DNA from: Amorphophallus konjac
Lineage: Eukaryota > Streptophyta > Magnoliopsida > Alismatales > Araceae
Direction of reading: 5' to 3'
Assembly: GCA_022559845.1 (NCBI GenBank)
Contig: CM040128.1
Coordinates: 220,891,643-220,955,642 of the forward strand
DNA length: 64,000 nt
The position numbers were made by a program, and so were the translations under genes. Below are positions 32,598 to 44,400 of this stretch, piece by piece. Below the pieces are notes generated by a model that saw only the letters and a program-made list of their open reading frames with translations, was not told where the DNA came from and did not search any database. How positions within the stretch are numbered: position 1 is the first letter of the stretch; every line of letters starts with the position of its first letter.

Positions 32598-33631
32598 GTT
32601 ATAGAACAAAGTTACTTAGATAATTTTCTATCTTGGTTGGTTAGTTGATATGTGTTTTAAATGGAGCATCCTTGAATCCTACATGTGTCACGTTTGTAAA
32701 TGATTTTTTAAGTAAAAAAACATGCCAAAGGGTGAAATTCTCAACCAACTTATAGGAGAAATATATTATAAAAAGGGTTTTTTTTTACTTTTTAGTCCCT
32801 ATAAATCTACGTATTTTTTTATTAGTCGCCTAAGTACAACTATTATTTTTTTAATCCTTAAAATCTTTTACGTTATCATTATTAGTCCCTACTGTTCGAT
32901 TTCGTAACCATAGTCTAATTCAGCCCTAGTTAAACTAACCTGATAGAAGTAAAAGATGAAAGTACCCCTAGTTAATCACATCGAGAATCTCGACTCTTTC
33001 CCCATCGTCTGACACTGTTCATCGTAGAAGCTAGGGTTCCTATGATTTAGGGAAGCAGGGAAGGGTGATCGATGAGCAGTTCTTACAGGAGGGGGGAGGA
33101 GAGGACGATCGAACTTGGGTTCTTCCAGGAAAGGGTAACAAGAGAGGGGAGGAGGAGGAGAGGGTGAACGATAGTGGGGTCCTGCGGAAGAGAGGAGGAG
33201 GAGGAGAGGGTGATCGGCCTCCAGTTGCATCTCCTTTGCCACTCAGCGGCGGCTGACGATTTCTCGTGTTGACTCTTGCGTCCACCTCTGATGTTGTAGA
33301 GGGAAGAGAAGGCGGGCGATAACGTGGCCGGTGATACGATGACACTATTGACTCCTTTGTCGAGCTCTGGCACTCCTTCGTCCAGCACGTGTTGACACCT
33401 TCAAAGACATGACGGATGCTGCGGCCGATGATAACACTACGGAGGAATTTTTCAGAGAAGGCCATTACAGAAAAAAGGTAAGTTTATGATCTTCATTTTA
33501 CTGTTGTGGGTTAAGCATGTATATAGACTATATAATGTATGTATATAGACTATATAATGTTATGGATGGTTTATGGTTTAGGACTATGTTGGAGCCTGGT
33601 TTGAAGCTTACATATAGATACGTTGATTACT
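32371..33631. other. Unclassified intergenic sequence, possible DNA-transposon remnant
   Basis: A block of TACCGATC and GGTACGGTA words (32,495-32,545) precedes a (TA)n run. From 32,780 to 32,940 the words TTAGTCCCTA and TAGTCGCC recur, as in some plant MULE or MITE ends. A GA-rich stretch (33,085-33,230) follows. A short frame from ATG 33,409 ends at a donor-like AAG|GTAAGT (33,477/33,478). A 22-bp direct duplication, ATGTATATAGACTATATAAT plus GT, is at 33,519-33,563. I see no supported gene. Confidence 0.35.
32570..32597. repeat. (TA)n microsatellite
   Basis: An alternating TA run of about 26 bp lies between unclassified sequences. Confidence 0.9.
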
Positions 33632-35728
33632 TGTAATGCCCGACTAATTATAAAATCTAAAATAGGAATAATTATCTATATTTTAGAGAGAGAAAAGACA
33701 ATTATAAATCTCGTAGGCAGGGTAAGTCTTTATAAAATAAAGAAGAATGAATTAAAATTTTGTTGTTAAAGATAAATAAGATAAGGTCATTTAACTTTAT
33801 GAAGAAGCAAGTCAATAAATGAGGTATAAATAAATGGAGATTGTTTCCCCAGCCCCGACGATGGGGGCTTTGGGAATACGTGCGTCGGGGGGGGGGTACG
33901 TATGTCTGTGACTACGGTGAGAAAGGGGAAATAAAGTGATAAAAGGGAAAAAAATGATTTTTGTTATATCTGGGGTATTTTCCTCTTTCAGCCTTATGTC
34001 TCTCACGGCAGCACCGTACACTCACCTTTTACGGAAAGTCAAGTGGGGTCAACTTGCACGAGAGGTGACAGGGCAGTTTCTCATTCTGGGTGAATGGAAT
34101 CGAGGTAACTCGATGACTGGGTAACTGGACAGGGTGCGGACGTGCCAATCGATCTCTCGACAATCACCTATGGAACCAAATGTTGACCGGGGGAAGTGTC
34201 GCTAGGACGTGGCACGTGGGCACGAGGGTATCGGACGACACATGGAGAGAAGGGTGGTTCCATAGGTGCGAGTGTGCAGGCGATTGCAGGGATTCGTGTA
34301 AGGACATCGTTCCCCACCAACTGCAAGTAGCCGTTGTCCATTTACATCGGATTGAATCCGAACACCTTTGTTTTGTGTTAAAGAAGAGCCTAGATGTTTC
34401 TGAAGCCATGGATAGAGGACCAAGTATACCCTATGACCATAGGATGACCGTTGCACTGAACTGGGAGGGTTAGTTAACTAGAGTCGGGGAGATTGGACAC
34501 ACACACTGGAGGGTGTAGAGGTGAGACTGAGACCTGAGTGTGGGTATGCATGGTCAACTAGTTTCTTTGCTTTATAGATGCCATATAGGCTTTACAAGTG
34601 GGCCTAGAAGGTCGAAATACAGCTGGTGCAAGCCGCGAGACAATTTTGACACATGGGTCGGTCCCCGGGTCAATGCAGGATAAAGCGGATATCCGTATGT
34701 TTTTAACAGAGGCTCTCCATGAGGACCTTGGGACATGCCCGAGTGGTCAAGAGAGGGCTAGACTGGATGACATGGGAGGGCACTGGCTGGCGCCTATGGG
34801 AGGCCAGACGCGGCATGAGGTGACCGGTTAGGTACGGGTCCCGGAAGGTGAGTGTCTTCATGTCGGGGAGTTGAAGCCAGTCCCAGAAATATTACTTCCG
34901 GGCCAGGGTTCAGCTAACTCGAGTTAGTGGTCGGGACCATCGGTGGCCGGCTCAGGACGAGCAGCGGGCATGGGGTCCCAGGGTGGGGGCAAGTTCGGCA
35001 TCATGGCGTGCGTGTTGTTATCATAACGCGCCATACGCGGGGGGACCTAATGTGCGGGTGTGTTCACCGTTATCATAATGCCTCATACGCGAGGGGATGG
35101 ACTTGAGTGAAACGACTAGATGCCATGTGAGGGGAGTATGTTTGACATACCCTCGGCGTGTACGAGCCGATCAACAAGCCACCCACACGCTTTGCACCTC
35201 ACGTCCTTGCCAGAAGCCTTGGGGCTTGAGTCCTTACTCATTTGTAGCTCCTTTGGCTATGTGTCCATGCGTTCTCTCTCTATCTGTGTGTATATGTGCC
35301 CCTTGAGGTTCTAAGGGGGGTTTTATAGTGGAAGATGAAGGGTCAGTGGGGGCTAACGAGGGGAAAGTCCCCATTTTTATTTTTTTATTTTTTATTGTTG
35401 TGTGTGTGGGCCAGGGGGTTTACGTGCCTAGGTTTACGCGGACCTGCCCGGTTACGCGGGGCTACGTCGGGGTTTTTCCCCCAGCCTATAAAATCCCTAA
35501 TTTTTACTCTTTTGGGCCCACTTTGACTCTGTGTGACCACAAGAGGACAAGGATACAAGGCTTGGACTGGTTGGCTGGTCGCGTGCACACATAGAACGAG
35601 GAGGTTGACCCGTGTGGCTCCGAGACTCCATCTTTGTGAACGCCTTCAAGTTGGTACGTCGATCAATCTCGAACGGGACTGGGTCAGAGATGAACTTGCA
35701 CTGAGATTGACCTGGCTGGGTAGAGGGT

Positions 35729-35797
35729 CCCGCCCCGGGGGAGTTCGCCCCCACCCAGGCGCAGCCGTGCCTGGGGCGAACGCCCCCCCGGGGCGGG
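35729..35797. repeat. Long GC-rich hairpin
   Basis: The arms at 35,729-35,760 and 35,769-35,797 share CCCGCCCCGGGGG, TTCGCCCC and CCAGGC blocks in inverted order, about 27 paired bases with two small bulges and a loop of about 8 bases. It lies about 240 bp downstream of the 35,487 TATA box, in presumed R/U5. Confidence 0.8.
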
Positions 35798-35929
35798 TCG
35801 TTGCTGTGGGGGGTAGTCCCAGATGCCTTGCATCGTTCTTTGGGGTTGTCCTTCACAAGAATTGAAGTCCCGGGGTGTTGGGATTGGCCCATGGGGGTCG
35901 ATCACTTGGTGTTATTGCTGCCGCTCGCA

Positions 35930-36655
35930 AGGTGTTCGGGAAAATTTCTGAGACACTTCGGGTTGTCGAAAGGCTCAGGTAGCTGGACGGTGGGCCTTAG
36001 ATTTTGCCCCAAGGGTAGGGTGATAGCCCGTGGGATCTAGGAGAAGGCGTCTCGGGCGTGTGGGCCCAGCCTTAGTGAGTTGTGCTACGTTGCATGGCGG
36101 GTTGGCAGGCAACCTCGGGTTGGCCCAAGTGCTAAAGTAAAGGGCTCCTCGCTGCGTGTCTTAGGGTCGGGGGTGGCCCCAAATTGCTGGAGGGTTGTCG
36201 TAGGATACAACTAGTATTTTCAAGCTACAGGTTGGCCCCCGACTTGCTGTAGCATGGCTGGGATATATATACGCGCCCATGAGGTGCTCGAGAAAATTTT
36301 TGATACATGAGCATGGTCTGCGTAGGTGCGTTAAGGGCTCTCAAAGCCCATGGTTGGCCATGAAAAGTCTTTCTTTGACTTTTGAATGCTGGAGAGAGGC
36401 ATTTTGGGGATGAACCCCAGCCTCGTTGCTGGGTGCCACGTGTGGTGGCTTGTGGTCAAGGCACTCCTGGGTTGGCCCGGGTGGCTGAGTTGAAGGCGGG
36501 CAGAACCGCAAGCTAGGTGATCGGGGGTGGCCCCAATCAATTGTTGATGTCACTATGAGTCACGGCTAGCTGGGTAGGACCCTTAGTTGGGCCCGACTTG
36601 TTGTAGAAGGGGCTGGGAAGATGAAACTTTGAAGGTGCTCGGGGAAATTCCTGAA
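35930..36655. repeat. Three imperfect repeats of about 350 bp
   Basis: The word GTGYTCGRGRAAATT recurs at about 35,930, 36,281 and 36,631. GGTCGGGGGTGGCCCC or GATCGGGGGTGGCCCC recurs at about 36,165 and 36,522. Homology between the units is partial. Confidence 0.6.
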
Positions 36656-36701
36656 CCTTTGTTTCTTGTTATTTTAACTGGGAAAATGTCTGGGTACAAC
36701 A

Positions 36702-37075
36702 AATGCCCCCCATGGGGTGTGCGTCAGAGGTGGAGATGAGGGCGGACGGCCCGTGAGCTCCTCATTTTGCATTTTTGCAGTTGTGTTTGGAGCTTTTCAT
36801 GCCCTTCATGTACACATATTTTCTTTATGTGCCAGCCTTTTACATATTGCCAACACCGTGTACTCACTAATTCTTGTGCAATAGTTTTGCAACTATGGTG
36901 AGATTTCGCAGAGATGACCAGGTTCAGAGGCGTGCTACCAGTGAGGAGGATCACTGGGTGAGGAAGACCGGGCCGCCCTTGCCTCCTTTGGGCCCGCTCG
37001 TCATCATTACGGCCACTATTGGTCGATTGGACTTGGGGCGATCGTTGATAGCTGAGGGTCTGTTGGACACACTTT
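36702..37075 (+). other. Sequence with a truncated ORF, interrupted by El-3
   Basis: An ATG at 36,895 opens a frame starting MVRFRRDDQVQRRATSEED and running to the El-3 insertion at 37,076. Rejoined across the target duplication, the frame would stop at once (ACA CTT TAA), so the ORF was about 61 codons long when El-3 inserted or was already broken. It has no recognised domain. It could be the start of an element ORF following the candidate LTR to its left. Confidence 0.3.
37071..37075. repeat. El-3 target-site duplication, left copy (ACTTT)
   Basis: ACTTT directly precedes the 5' LTR and is repeated at 47,388-47,392 directly after the 3' LTR. This 5-bp duplication fixes both element ends. 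Confidence 0.92.
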
Positions 37076-39580
37076 TGTTGTGTATGTGATTTTGATGATT
37101 ACAAAATGCCCTTGTTGCTTGGCCTTGTTCGTGAATGGTTACTCATGTCTTCATGTGTATGAAGTATAAAATGATTATGGAAAATGATTACAAACTGTTT
37201 CTTTTGGGATATCATCATGTGGATACATCTGCGTCACTATAAGGCTCATACGTGCTTTGAGGTTAGCACATTGCATATACCATCTACACCTGGTGAGATT
37301 GCTCTATCTTCAATGTGAAAGGTCTTTGTGAAAAGCATACTCGAGCATCATGTCCTATTGAGCCACATGTCATGCATGTGTACCTTGGTAATGCTAAATG
37401 AATGATTGAGATGCAAATATCATGGCTTGCCCCCAAGGAAATGATGTGTGGTTTGAAAGTTTGAATGATGGTTCCTTGTCCTTCGGATCATATGGCTTAA
37501 ATGGTTGGTGAAATGGCTTGTAGGAGAATTGGGTTGAAATTGGGATCTTGAGATTCGGTTTAATATCAACTTGCTTATGAGTTCATTGCCATATAGTGCA
37601 AGGTAATATTGCTTCAAGGTAAGAAGTTATATTGGAATCCATGGTGAGACTCTTCTAATCTTGAACTGGAAAATTGAGTTCTCTAATGCCTTGATACTGA
37701 TCTATCATGGGAATGCTCATATGCCTCATGCTAATGATTTCGCAATCACATTTCATGACTTTTGGGTCTCGGTCTCAAAACTAGCTTCATATGTTAATAC
37801 ATGACCCATATATTTTGATCTTGATCTAACCTCTTGATTTATCATATTTTTCAGGATGCAAAATCATTGTTGATCTTCATGGGATTATGGTAACATTTAA
37901 TCAATTGTTTCCCTTTGGTTTGATGGAGGTTTTAGTTATTTTTTAAACTCAAACTGTCTTACAGTCTTCACCATTTTCAATCCAACCGTTGGATCTCCCT
38001 ATAAAAATTATATGTTGTAGCTCTGTGAGTCCTCTTTCCAACGCCTCTAGTCTCGCTTCGATCGGAGTTCGGAGCTAGGAGAAATAATTCCTGCCGCCGG
38101 AGCGCGCAGTGCTGTTTTTTATGTAACCTGCCTGAAAGGGTCGACCCCTGTGCTGTTTTGTATTTTCCAGCAACCTGTTGCCCGAGGGTCGACCCCAAGG
38201 GTCGACCCCTTCCGGACGGGACTTCCGAAAGTGTTTAAAATCCATTGAAAACCCTTTCAAACATTACCATACTACCCCCTATTAGTTTCTATTGTTATTA
38301 AGGTGTTTTTGACATGTATTAGGAGGGTTTTATGAGTCTTTTCCCCACCCCTTGGGTTGCTTATATAAGAGTTACGAATTTGGGAGTTAATCAACCCTAA
38401 TGCTCATTTTGTTCATTCGTATAGGTGAAGAAAAGGGGAAAACGTGGTGGAGCTCTTCCAAGGAGGATATCATCTACATCCGTGAAGATCTGGAGCTCGT
38501 GGAAGAAGAAGAAAAGGAGCGGATCGAAGAGAGGATCAAGAGGACGTAAGAATCGTCGTCATCCTGCTACCCTCCAACTCGTGGTTCAAGGAACATCATC
38601 AACCGGCCTTGGAAAATAAAGGGGGATCACTTCTATGTCTTCTATCAGTTCTTTGTGATATGTTCTATGATCTATATTTTTGTTTGAGATTAGCTTAAAG
38701 ATTGAACTCATTATGTCTATCTACTCTTTCAGGTGAAGAGAGGAGATTGGAATAAGGAAAAGAGAAGCGGCTAGAGGAGAGGAAGAAGATGATGTCAAGA
38801 TTATGATCATCCCTCAATGAGCAAGGAGAATCAGATTTTGATGAAGAAGGGGGAGCCTTATACTTGATGCATTCTTCTAGTTTACATCTATAGAATTTGT
38901 GTGGAAGGTCATAGCATATATTTGTGATTGTTACATATACATTTGACAGAATATTTTGTGTGGGTGTTCGGAGAAAGGGGTCTCCGAGTGTGTGTGTGGT
39001 CTCTTGTGTGTCGATCTATGCGGAGTATATCCGCGTGTGTTGTTGGGAGTTTTCTCCCGTGTGGTTGTGTAGGCCTTGTCCTACGTGTGTGTGGACAGAG
39101 TTGTGTCTCCGTGTGAAGTATACAGTTCGGGGTGTGTTCCCCAACGTGTGTGTGTGTGTGTGCTGCTGTGGCAGTAGTTTGAGGCGAGGCCTCGTGTGTG
39201 GTTTGCTGCGAAAGCAGTGTGTGTGTGTTGGGGTTCTTCCCCGTGTTGTTACACTTTGTAGCGTGTAGTGAAGCCTCACCGGTTTGGTGAGGGGTGGACG
39301 TAGGGAGCCCGTCGTGGTCCCGAACCACCTTAAAAATCCCCGTGTTTTGTGGTTTGATTTGTGTGATTGTGTGTTCTCTACTATCTAGTTATGTAATCGT
39401 GTGAGCTCGGTGAGATTGAGTGAATTAAGTTTAAAGTTGTTTAGATTAATTTCCTCAATCCTATCAATCTTGTAAATTCCGCTGTGTGGTAGTTTGTGTT
39501 TTTAATTGGACATAGTTGTTAGCAGAAGGATCTATTCACCCCCCCTCTAGATCCGTGTTCCTGCACTACGGGACCCAACA
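37076..39580 (+). repeat. El-3 5' LTR (2,505 bp)
   Basis: It runs TGTTGTGTATGTG..GACCCAACA. U3 carries three GGGTCGACCC units (38,138-38,212) and a TATA box TATATAA (38,363-38,369). R/U5 contains a 300-bp GTGTGT-rich stretch (38,940-39,260) whose long frames on both strands are low-complexity artefacts. It ends next to the primer site. Confidence 0.93.
38363..38369 (+). promoter_or_regulatory. El-3 5' LTR TATA box
   Basis: TATATAA in GCTTATATAAGAG context, about 150 bp downstream of the GGGTCGACCC array. An identical box is at 46,169-46,175 in the 3' LTR. No CACGTG was seen upstream, unlike El-1. Confidence 0.65.
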
Positions 39581-39582
39581 AT

Positions 39583-39594
39583 TGGTATCAGAGC
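39583..39594 (+). other. El-3 primer binding site (tRNA-iMet)
   Basis: TGGTATCAGAGC starts two bases after the 5' LTR end. Confidence 0.93.
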
Positions 39595-39598
39595 GAGG

Positions 39599-39631
39599 CT
39601 CTGTTGTCCCTAGATCTTGCGATCTACAGAG
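39599..39631 (+). other. Leader stem-loop next to the primer site
   Basis: The outer stem is CTCTGT (39,599-39,604) with ACAGAG (39,626-39,631). The inner stem is AGATC (39,612-39,616) with GATCT (39,621-39,625) over a TTGC loop. The matching place in El-4 reads AGATC-TAAC-GATCT inside CTCTA..AGAG, and El-1 has CTCTG..CAGAG, so the pairing is kept while the sequence changes. Confidence 0.65.
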
Positions 39632-39654
39632 TGATCCCAGTGCATTCCACAATC

Positions 39655-41493
39655 ATGAATTTTTCTACTGAGCATATATCAATGAACTGTTTGCCAATCT
39701 TCACTGGTTTGAATTTTGATTCTTGGCTAGGCAAACTGTGTATGGTGATCAATTCTATTAATCCTAGTCTTTGGAAATTGATTTATCATGGTCCACACAT
39801 ATTACCTTTAGATGAGACCAAGTGGTCTAATCAGGATAAAATGATGCATCATGATAATGTTACTGCTTTGAGTTTATTGAAAGCTTCTGTAAGTAGTAAC
39901 AAGTATCCATTTACATCTTCTTGTAGGACGGCGAAGGAGCTAATGGACCGGCTGATCAAAGCTCAAGAGAAGGAAAGACAAAAATGTCTCATGGCTGATG
40001 ATACAGATCAACAAAGTGACAAAAATGCAGAAGAGGTAAATTCAGATTCTGAAGAATTTACTCTTGAAGATCTTGTTGATGCTTATGATGAGTTGGCAAA
40101 ATAATATAAGAAAGTCAAGTCAGAAAACAGAAAATTGAAAAAGAAATCTGAAAACTTGGTCCATAAAAATGGTTCTTGTGATAAATGTTCTGAGCTTGTT
40201 AACTTCAATGATCTTTTAGAGCATGATGTTGAATGTCACAAAGAAACCATTGGCTGTTTGAGAAATGAGAATGTTACCCTCAAGAATGAAATCAATCAAT
40301 TGGAGAAAACTGAAAAAGATCTAAAAAATAAAATGGAATCAAACTCAATTGATCAGGATATTTGCAATGAATTGATTATGAATGATAAACTTGCAAATGA
40401 AAATGAAGAACTCAAAAAGGAGAATAGTGCAATGCTAATTCAGATCTCCCTGCTTGAAAGTAGATTAAAAAATCTTGAAAAACTTGAAAAAGGGAAATCT
40501 GTGATTGTTGATGAATCTGACAAGATGCTTGTGTTAGAACAAAAGATGGAAAGCTACCAAACCATCAATGCTCAATTGAATGAAAAAGTCATTTCTTTTG
40601 AAAATGAGATCATTTCCTATGAATTGCATATTTCATCACTTGAAAAAGAAATTCTTGATCTGAATGCTTCTTTGTGTAAGTTTGTGAATGGGGAAGAAAA
40701 TCTGAACAAGATATTTGGGACTAAGGTAAATTTCCAAAGAGAAGGGCTGTGTTATAATCCTGTGAACAAAAAGAACTTTGAAAACAAAGTCTACACATCA
40801 TTTATCCGTGGTTCTAATATAGCCAGCACATCAAATGGGTCTCCAAATCAATCTGTTCCTCAAACAACAAAGCAATCAAATAAAAGTCTGAAGAAGAAAC
40901 AAAACCTGCATCAAAAGGCTAAAAATGTTGTTGGTGTCACGATGAATGCCATGAAAAATCATGTTGCACACACACATGTATCCATAAAGAAAATCTCATA
41001 TTTTTATTGTGGTGAACTTGGTCATATGATGCATGATTGCTTTTTGATGAAATCGGATGATTTGAAAGCATGCAAAAATGAACTTGTTTCCAAAAGAAAA
41101 AGGGGTGGTTGTTTTACATGTGGAAAGCTAGGACACCGTGTGTCACAGTGTTGGCAAGCAAATGAAAGAAAAAATTTCAAAGTCAAAAACAATTATACTT
41201 TTGCAAACCCACAAAAACTTCATGCTCATCCTGTTGTGAAGAAGAAATATCTCCATGCTTATAGTGATAACATTCATGTCAAATCATCGAAATTTGATTG
41301 TCATGTTTATGAGAATTCTGTGAAGTTTCTTGGTTGTTGTCATTATTGTGGTGAGTTTGGGCATACCATGAATGTTTGCTCCTTAAAGTATTTTGATGAT
41401 ATGCATGCCCAAAAACAGTGGAAGGCACCCACTAGAGGTGCAACTAACCATCCGGGATCCAAGAAGGTTTGGGTACCCAAAACAACCAAATGA
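39655..41493 (+). pseudogene. El-3 Gag, single in-frame TAA
   Basis: A 613-codon frame from ATG 39,655 to TGA 41,491 is broken only by TAA at 40,102-40,104. I chose this ATG because upstream codons in the frame lack an ATG and it gives the shared start. Residues 10-115 are the Copia capsid N-half (IFTGLNFDSWLGKL, LWKLIYHGPH, CRTAKELMDRL). An acidic patch and coiled coil (about 130-350) follow, then LNKIFGTKVNFQREGLCYNP as in SIRE-type gag. There are three knuckles: one with its first Cys replaced (YFYCGELGHMMHDC) and two intact (CFTCGKLGHRVSQC, CHYCGEFGHTMNVC). The end is KKVWVPKTTK. With such young LTRs, the TAA may be a recent mutation or may split Gag into capsid and coiled-coil/knuckle parts. 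Confidence 0.88.
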
Positions 41494-44400
41494 GAACTTT
41501 GTTGCAGGATTGCCATGTGACCAAGAGGAAGGCTTTAAGTCGACTTGGCCAGTTCTGGGGTGATGCCTTGGTTAACATAGGCTTGTCCTTGATTTCACAC
41601 TGATTTGTAAGTTGGTTGTTCATGTTTGTGCACATCGTTTGTGTGGATTCTAAGTTCATGTTGCTGGAATTTAAGTCTCTAATATGCAGGTTTGAAGAGG
41701 TTGTCTTGTGTGTTTTATGTGCATCAACCTTATCTACACATGTGCTTAGACTTGACTCTTTACACTCTTGGGCTACACTTGAAATTTCTGAACTGAACTT
41801 TGAACTCATGTCAGCTTGAGTGAACAACTTGTATTGAACTGAGATTGATATGAATTGAGCTCTTCACAGTGCAGGTTTGATAATGACCATCAACCCCTGA
41901 AATCATGGTAAGAATTCAAATATTTGAATGTATCACCATGTGCCTAGATGGAGTTTAATTCATGTTTGGCTTTTCTGGGCTCAGATTAACTGTCTTAAGC
42001 AATTTTGCTTGTTCCTAAGTTAGTGTCGAAAGGCCCATCTTGAGGACCGATTGGTTTGAACTTTTAACCCCATTATCCTAGAGGGGTTTTGGAAGGGTTT
42101 TGGCATGGGGTTCTTGATCTTGTCATATCCTTATGTGCTGCCTTATATGAAATGTGAATTTGGGGTCTCAATGGAACTCCTTTGGCTAATATCGATATAT
42201 TTCCTGCAGGAGAGAAAGAAAGGAGCTTATTGATGATGAAGATGACAACAAGCGAAATAGAGCAAAGAATCTGAAAATGTCAATAAAGGTAACTCAAGAC
42301 AGAGGTGAGGAAATAAAGTGTTTGTTTGAAGCTCTTTAATCTTGATGCTAATGCCATATCTTGACAGATAGTGATTTTGAAATCGTGAATACTCTTTGGT
42401 TGCTTTTGACCATGTGGAAAATGAATGTTTGGCTGAATGACATTGGAACATCTGAGCAGTATATATGAGAGTGTAGCTATTGAATGCCTTTTGCTAAACT
42501 CCAGATGTCAAATGTGCATATATTTGTTTCTGATCATCATTTCAATGATTACATGGTATATAAAATAGTGACATGTGGAAGGATAGGTCAAGCCTATCTG
42601 AAAGCTATCACCATGCGTGAGAATATGCCTCCGCCCGGTACCATGAATCATTTATGCATATGACATCCAACTTAAATGAATTTTCTGAAATCATGCATTG
42701 ATTATGGGGGAGTTTTACATGCTAAAATTTTGAGATTGATGTTTTCCATTCTCTCAGCATGATGATGTTGTTCCGTGGCTGAACTTTTTGAGGACTGAAG
42801 TTGATCAATGTTCCATGGTCTTCACCAATGTGCCACTCATCTTTTTGGTTAAAAGCACAACCGTTTTCAAGAAAAGTTCACATGTGATGGTTTTGATGCT
42901 CTGGATAAATTTTCTGAATTCTCTTTTCAGAATAAAGTGGTGTCCTCACATTTTAACATTTGGCAATGCGTGTCATGCATTAGTTGCATTAGGTGCATAT
43001 AGAGTGTCATGTGAAATCTGAAATCGTGCATCACATTGCATATTTACAAATCACTCTCTACATATCATTCACATAGTGCTTTTGGAAGATGAAGCTCATC
43101 GTGTGTCTTGTTGCATAGTTGGCATTTCTAGCATGCATATAGTGCATATTTTGAAATGCATCATCTTGAGCATTTCATGTTGCATAAATGCCAAAAAGAA
43201 TACTTCCAACATTGGTCATCATATCTTTGGAGCCAACATTTCAAGCATTGAGATTGCATACCTTTTCATTTTACATTGCATATGCATATCTCCATTGTAT
43301 GCTTGCATGTTATTATATGCTATTCAACCCCTTCCTTTGAAACTTCTAAGACCAAACACTCCATTGTTAAATAATGTTGCATCTGAGTCTTAACAAGTGT
43401 GTTTCATGTCAAACTCTTAAGGGGAGCATTTCATGCTTATTGCATTTACATAGGGGGAGCTACACTATCCTGTTTTAAGTTAAATTTTCTCCATACATGT
43501 TAAATCAAATTTGTACACTGCATGCACTTTAATGTGAAATTGAGTGTTATTCATAAGGATATAGGAATTTCATTTCAACACTCTAAAGTAATTCAACTTG
43601 CTGCATGGATGATAAGAGACAGTTGAGGAAAAAGCTGCCTGCCTCCACATACAAAAAAATTGGTTGGAATGAAAGGCAGAGCAATGCTAAGTCTCACTGA
43701 GTAAACTGGGCACATGTCACCTGAGACGTGATGTGGTTCATTTCTGAAAAGTGTTGACTAAAGTATCTCTGTTCAAATGAGGTGACAAGGTTCAGTATTC
43801 TGAGTAACCGGGGATTCTGGCATGAGCTCCATGTGTCTCCTCGCGTAAAAAGGAATTATGTTGAACTTGATCCTTCTTAGAAAAATTCAGATTGTCAGTA
43901 TGAAAATTTCTGATGATATATTCGATTGAGGTAGATCGAAGCCTCCAATACGCTGTTCTCTAGATTGAAATACAGTTTATACACTTACTATTGTGTTTAC
44001 TTAAAAATCTGGTTATCCATATGGCTAAACTTCATTCTCATGTTACTCACTTGCACATGGTAATTTGATTTGATATGTATTCTGAAAATTTGATTAATTG
44101 CAATGACCTGCTGTGCGTCTTCTCCTATTTATCTGCACAATCCTCTAGGTGTAATCATGAGCATTCTGAACTTAATGACTCACTTGCACTTTTCATACAC
44201 CTATCTCCTTACTGTAAATCAATTGGTATCACTTCTTGTGAAGGAGTTATGTTGCATGTATCTATAGATATCTGCTTGATTACATTGTATGCATTTCATG
44301 TCTCATCATTTTCATACATCATGTTTCATGCATTTCACAAGAAAACTAAAAATCAAAAATTTGAAATTCAAAACAGTCATCTAATGTGTCAATGTCAATG

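Larger units (their letters stand above)
33632..36701 (+). repeat. Candidate LTR of an unclassified (probably gypsy) element
   Basis: It starts TGTAATGCCCGAC and may end GGGTACAACA at 36,701, giving matching TGT..CCC inverted ends and a length of about 3.1 kb. A plus-strand TATA box (TATAAAA, 35,487-35,493) follows GC-rich U3-like sequence, and three imperfect repeats fill the 3' third. No second copy or target duplication is visible, so the boundaries are tentative. Frames here are short and overlap on both strands; I accept none as genes. Confidence 0.4.

Noticed and set aside
38924..39328. Overlapping ORFs of 114-139 codons on both strands (and 46,502-47,135)
   Set aside because: They come from a GTGTGT-rich U5 stretch, give Cys/Val- or Thr/His-rich low-complexity products and occur in both LTR copies.
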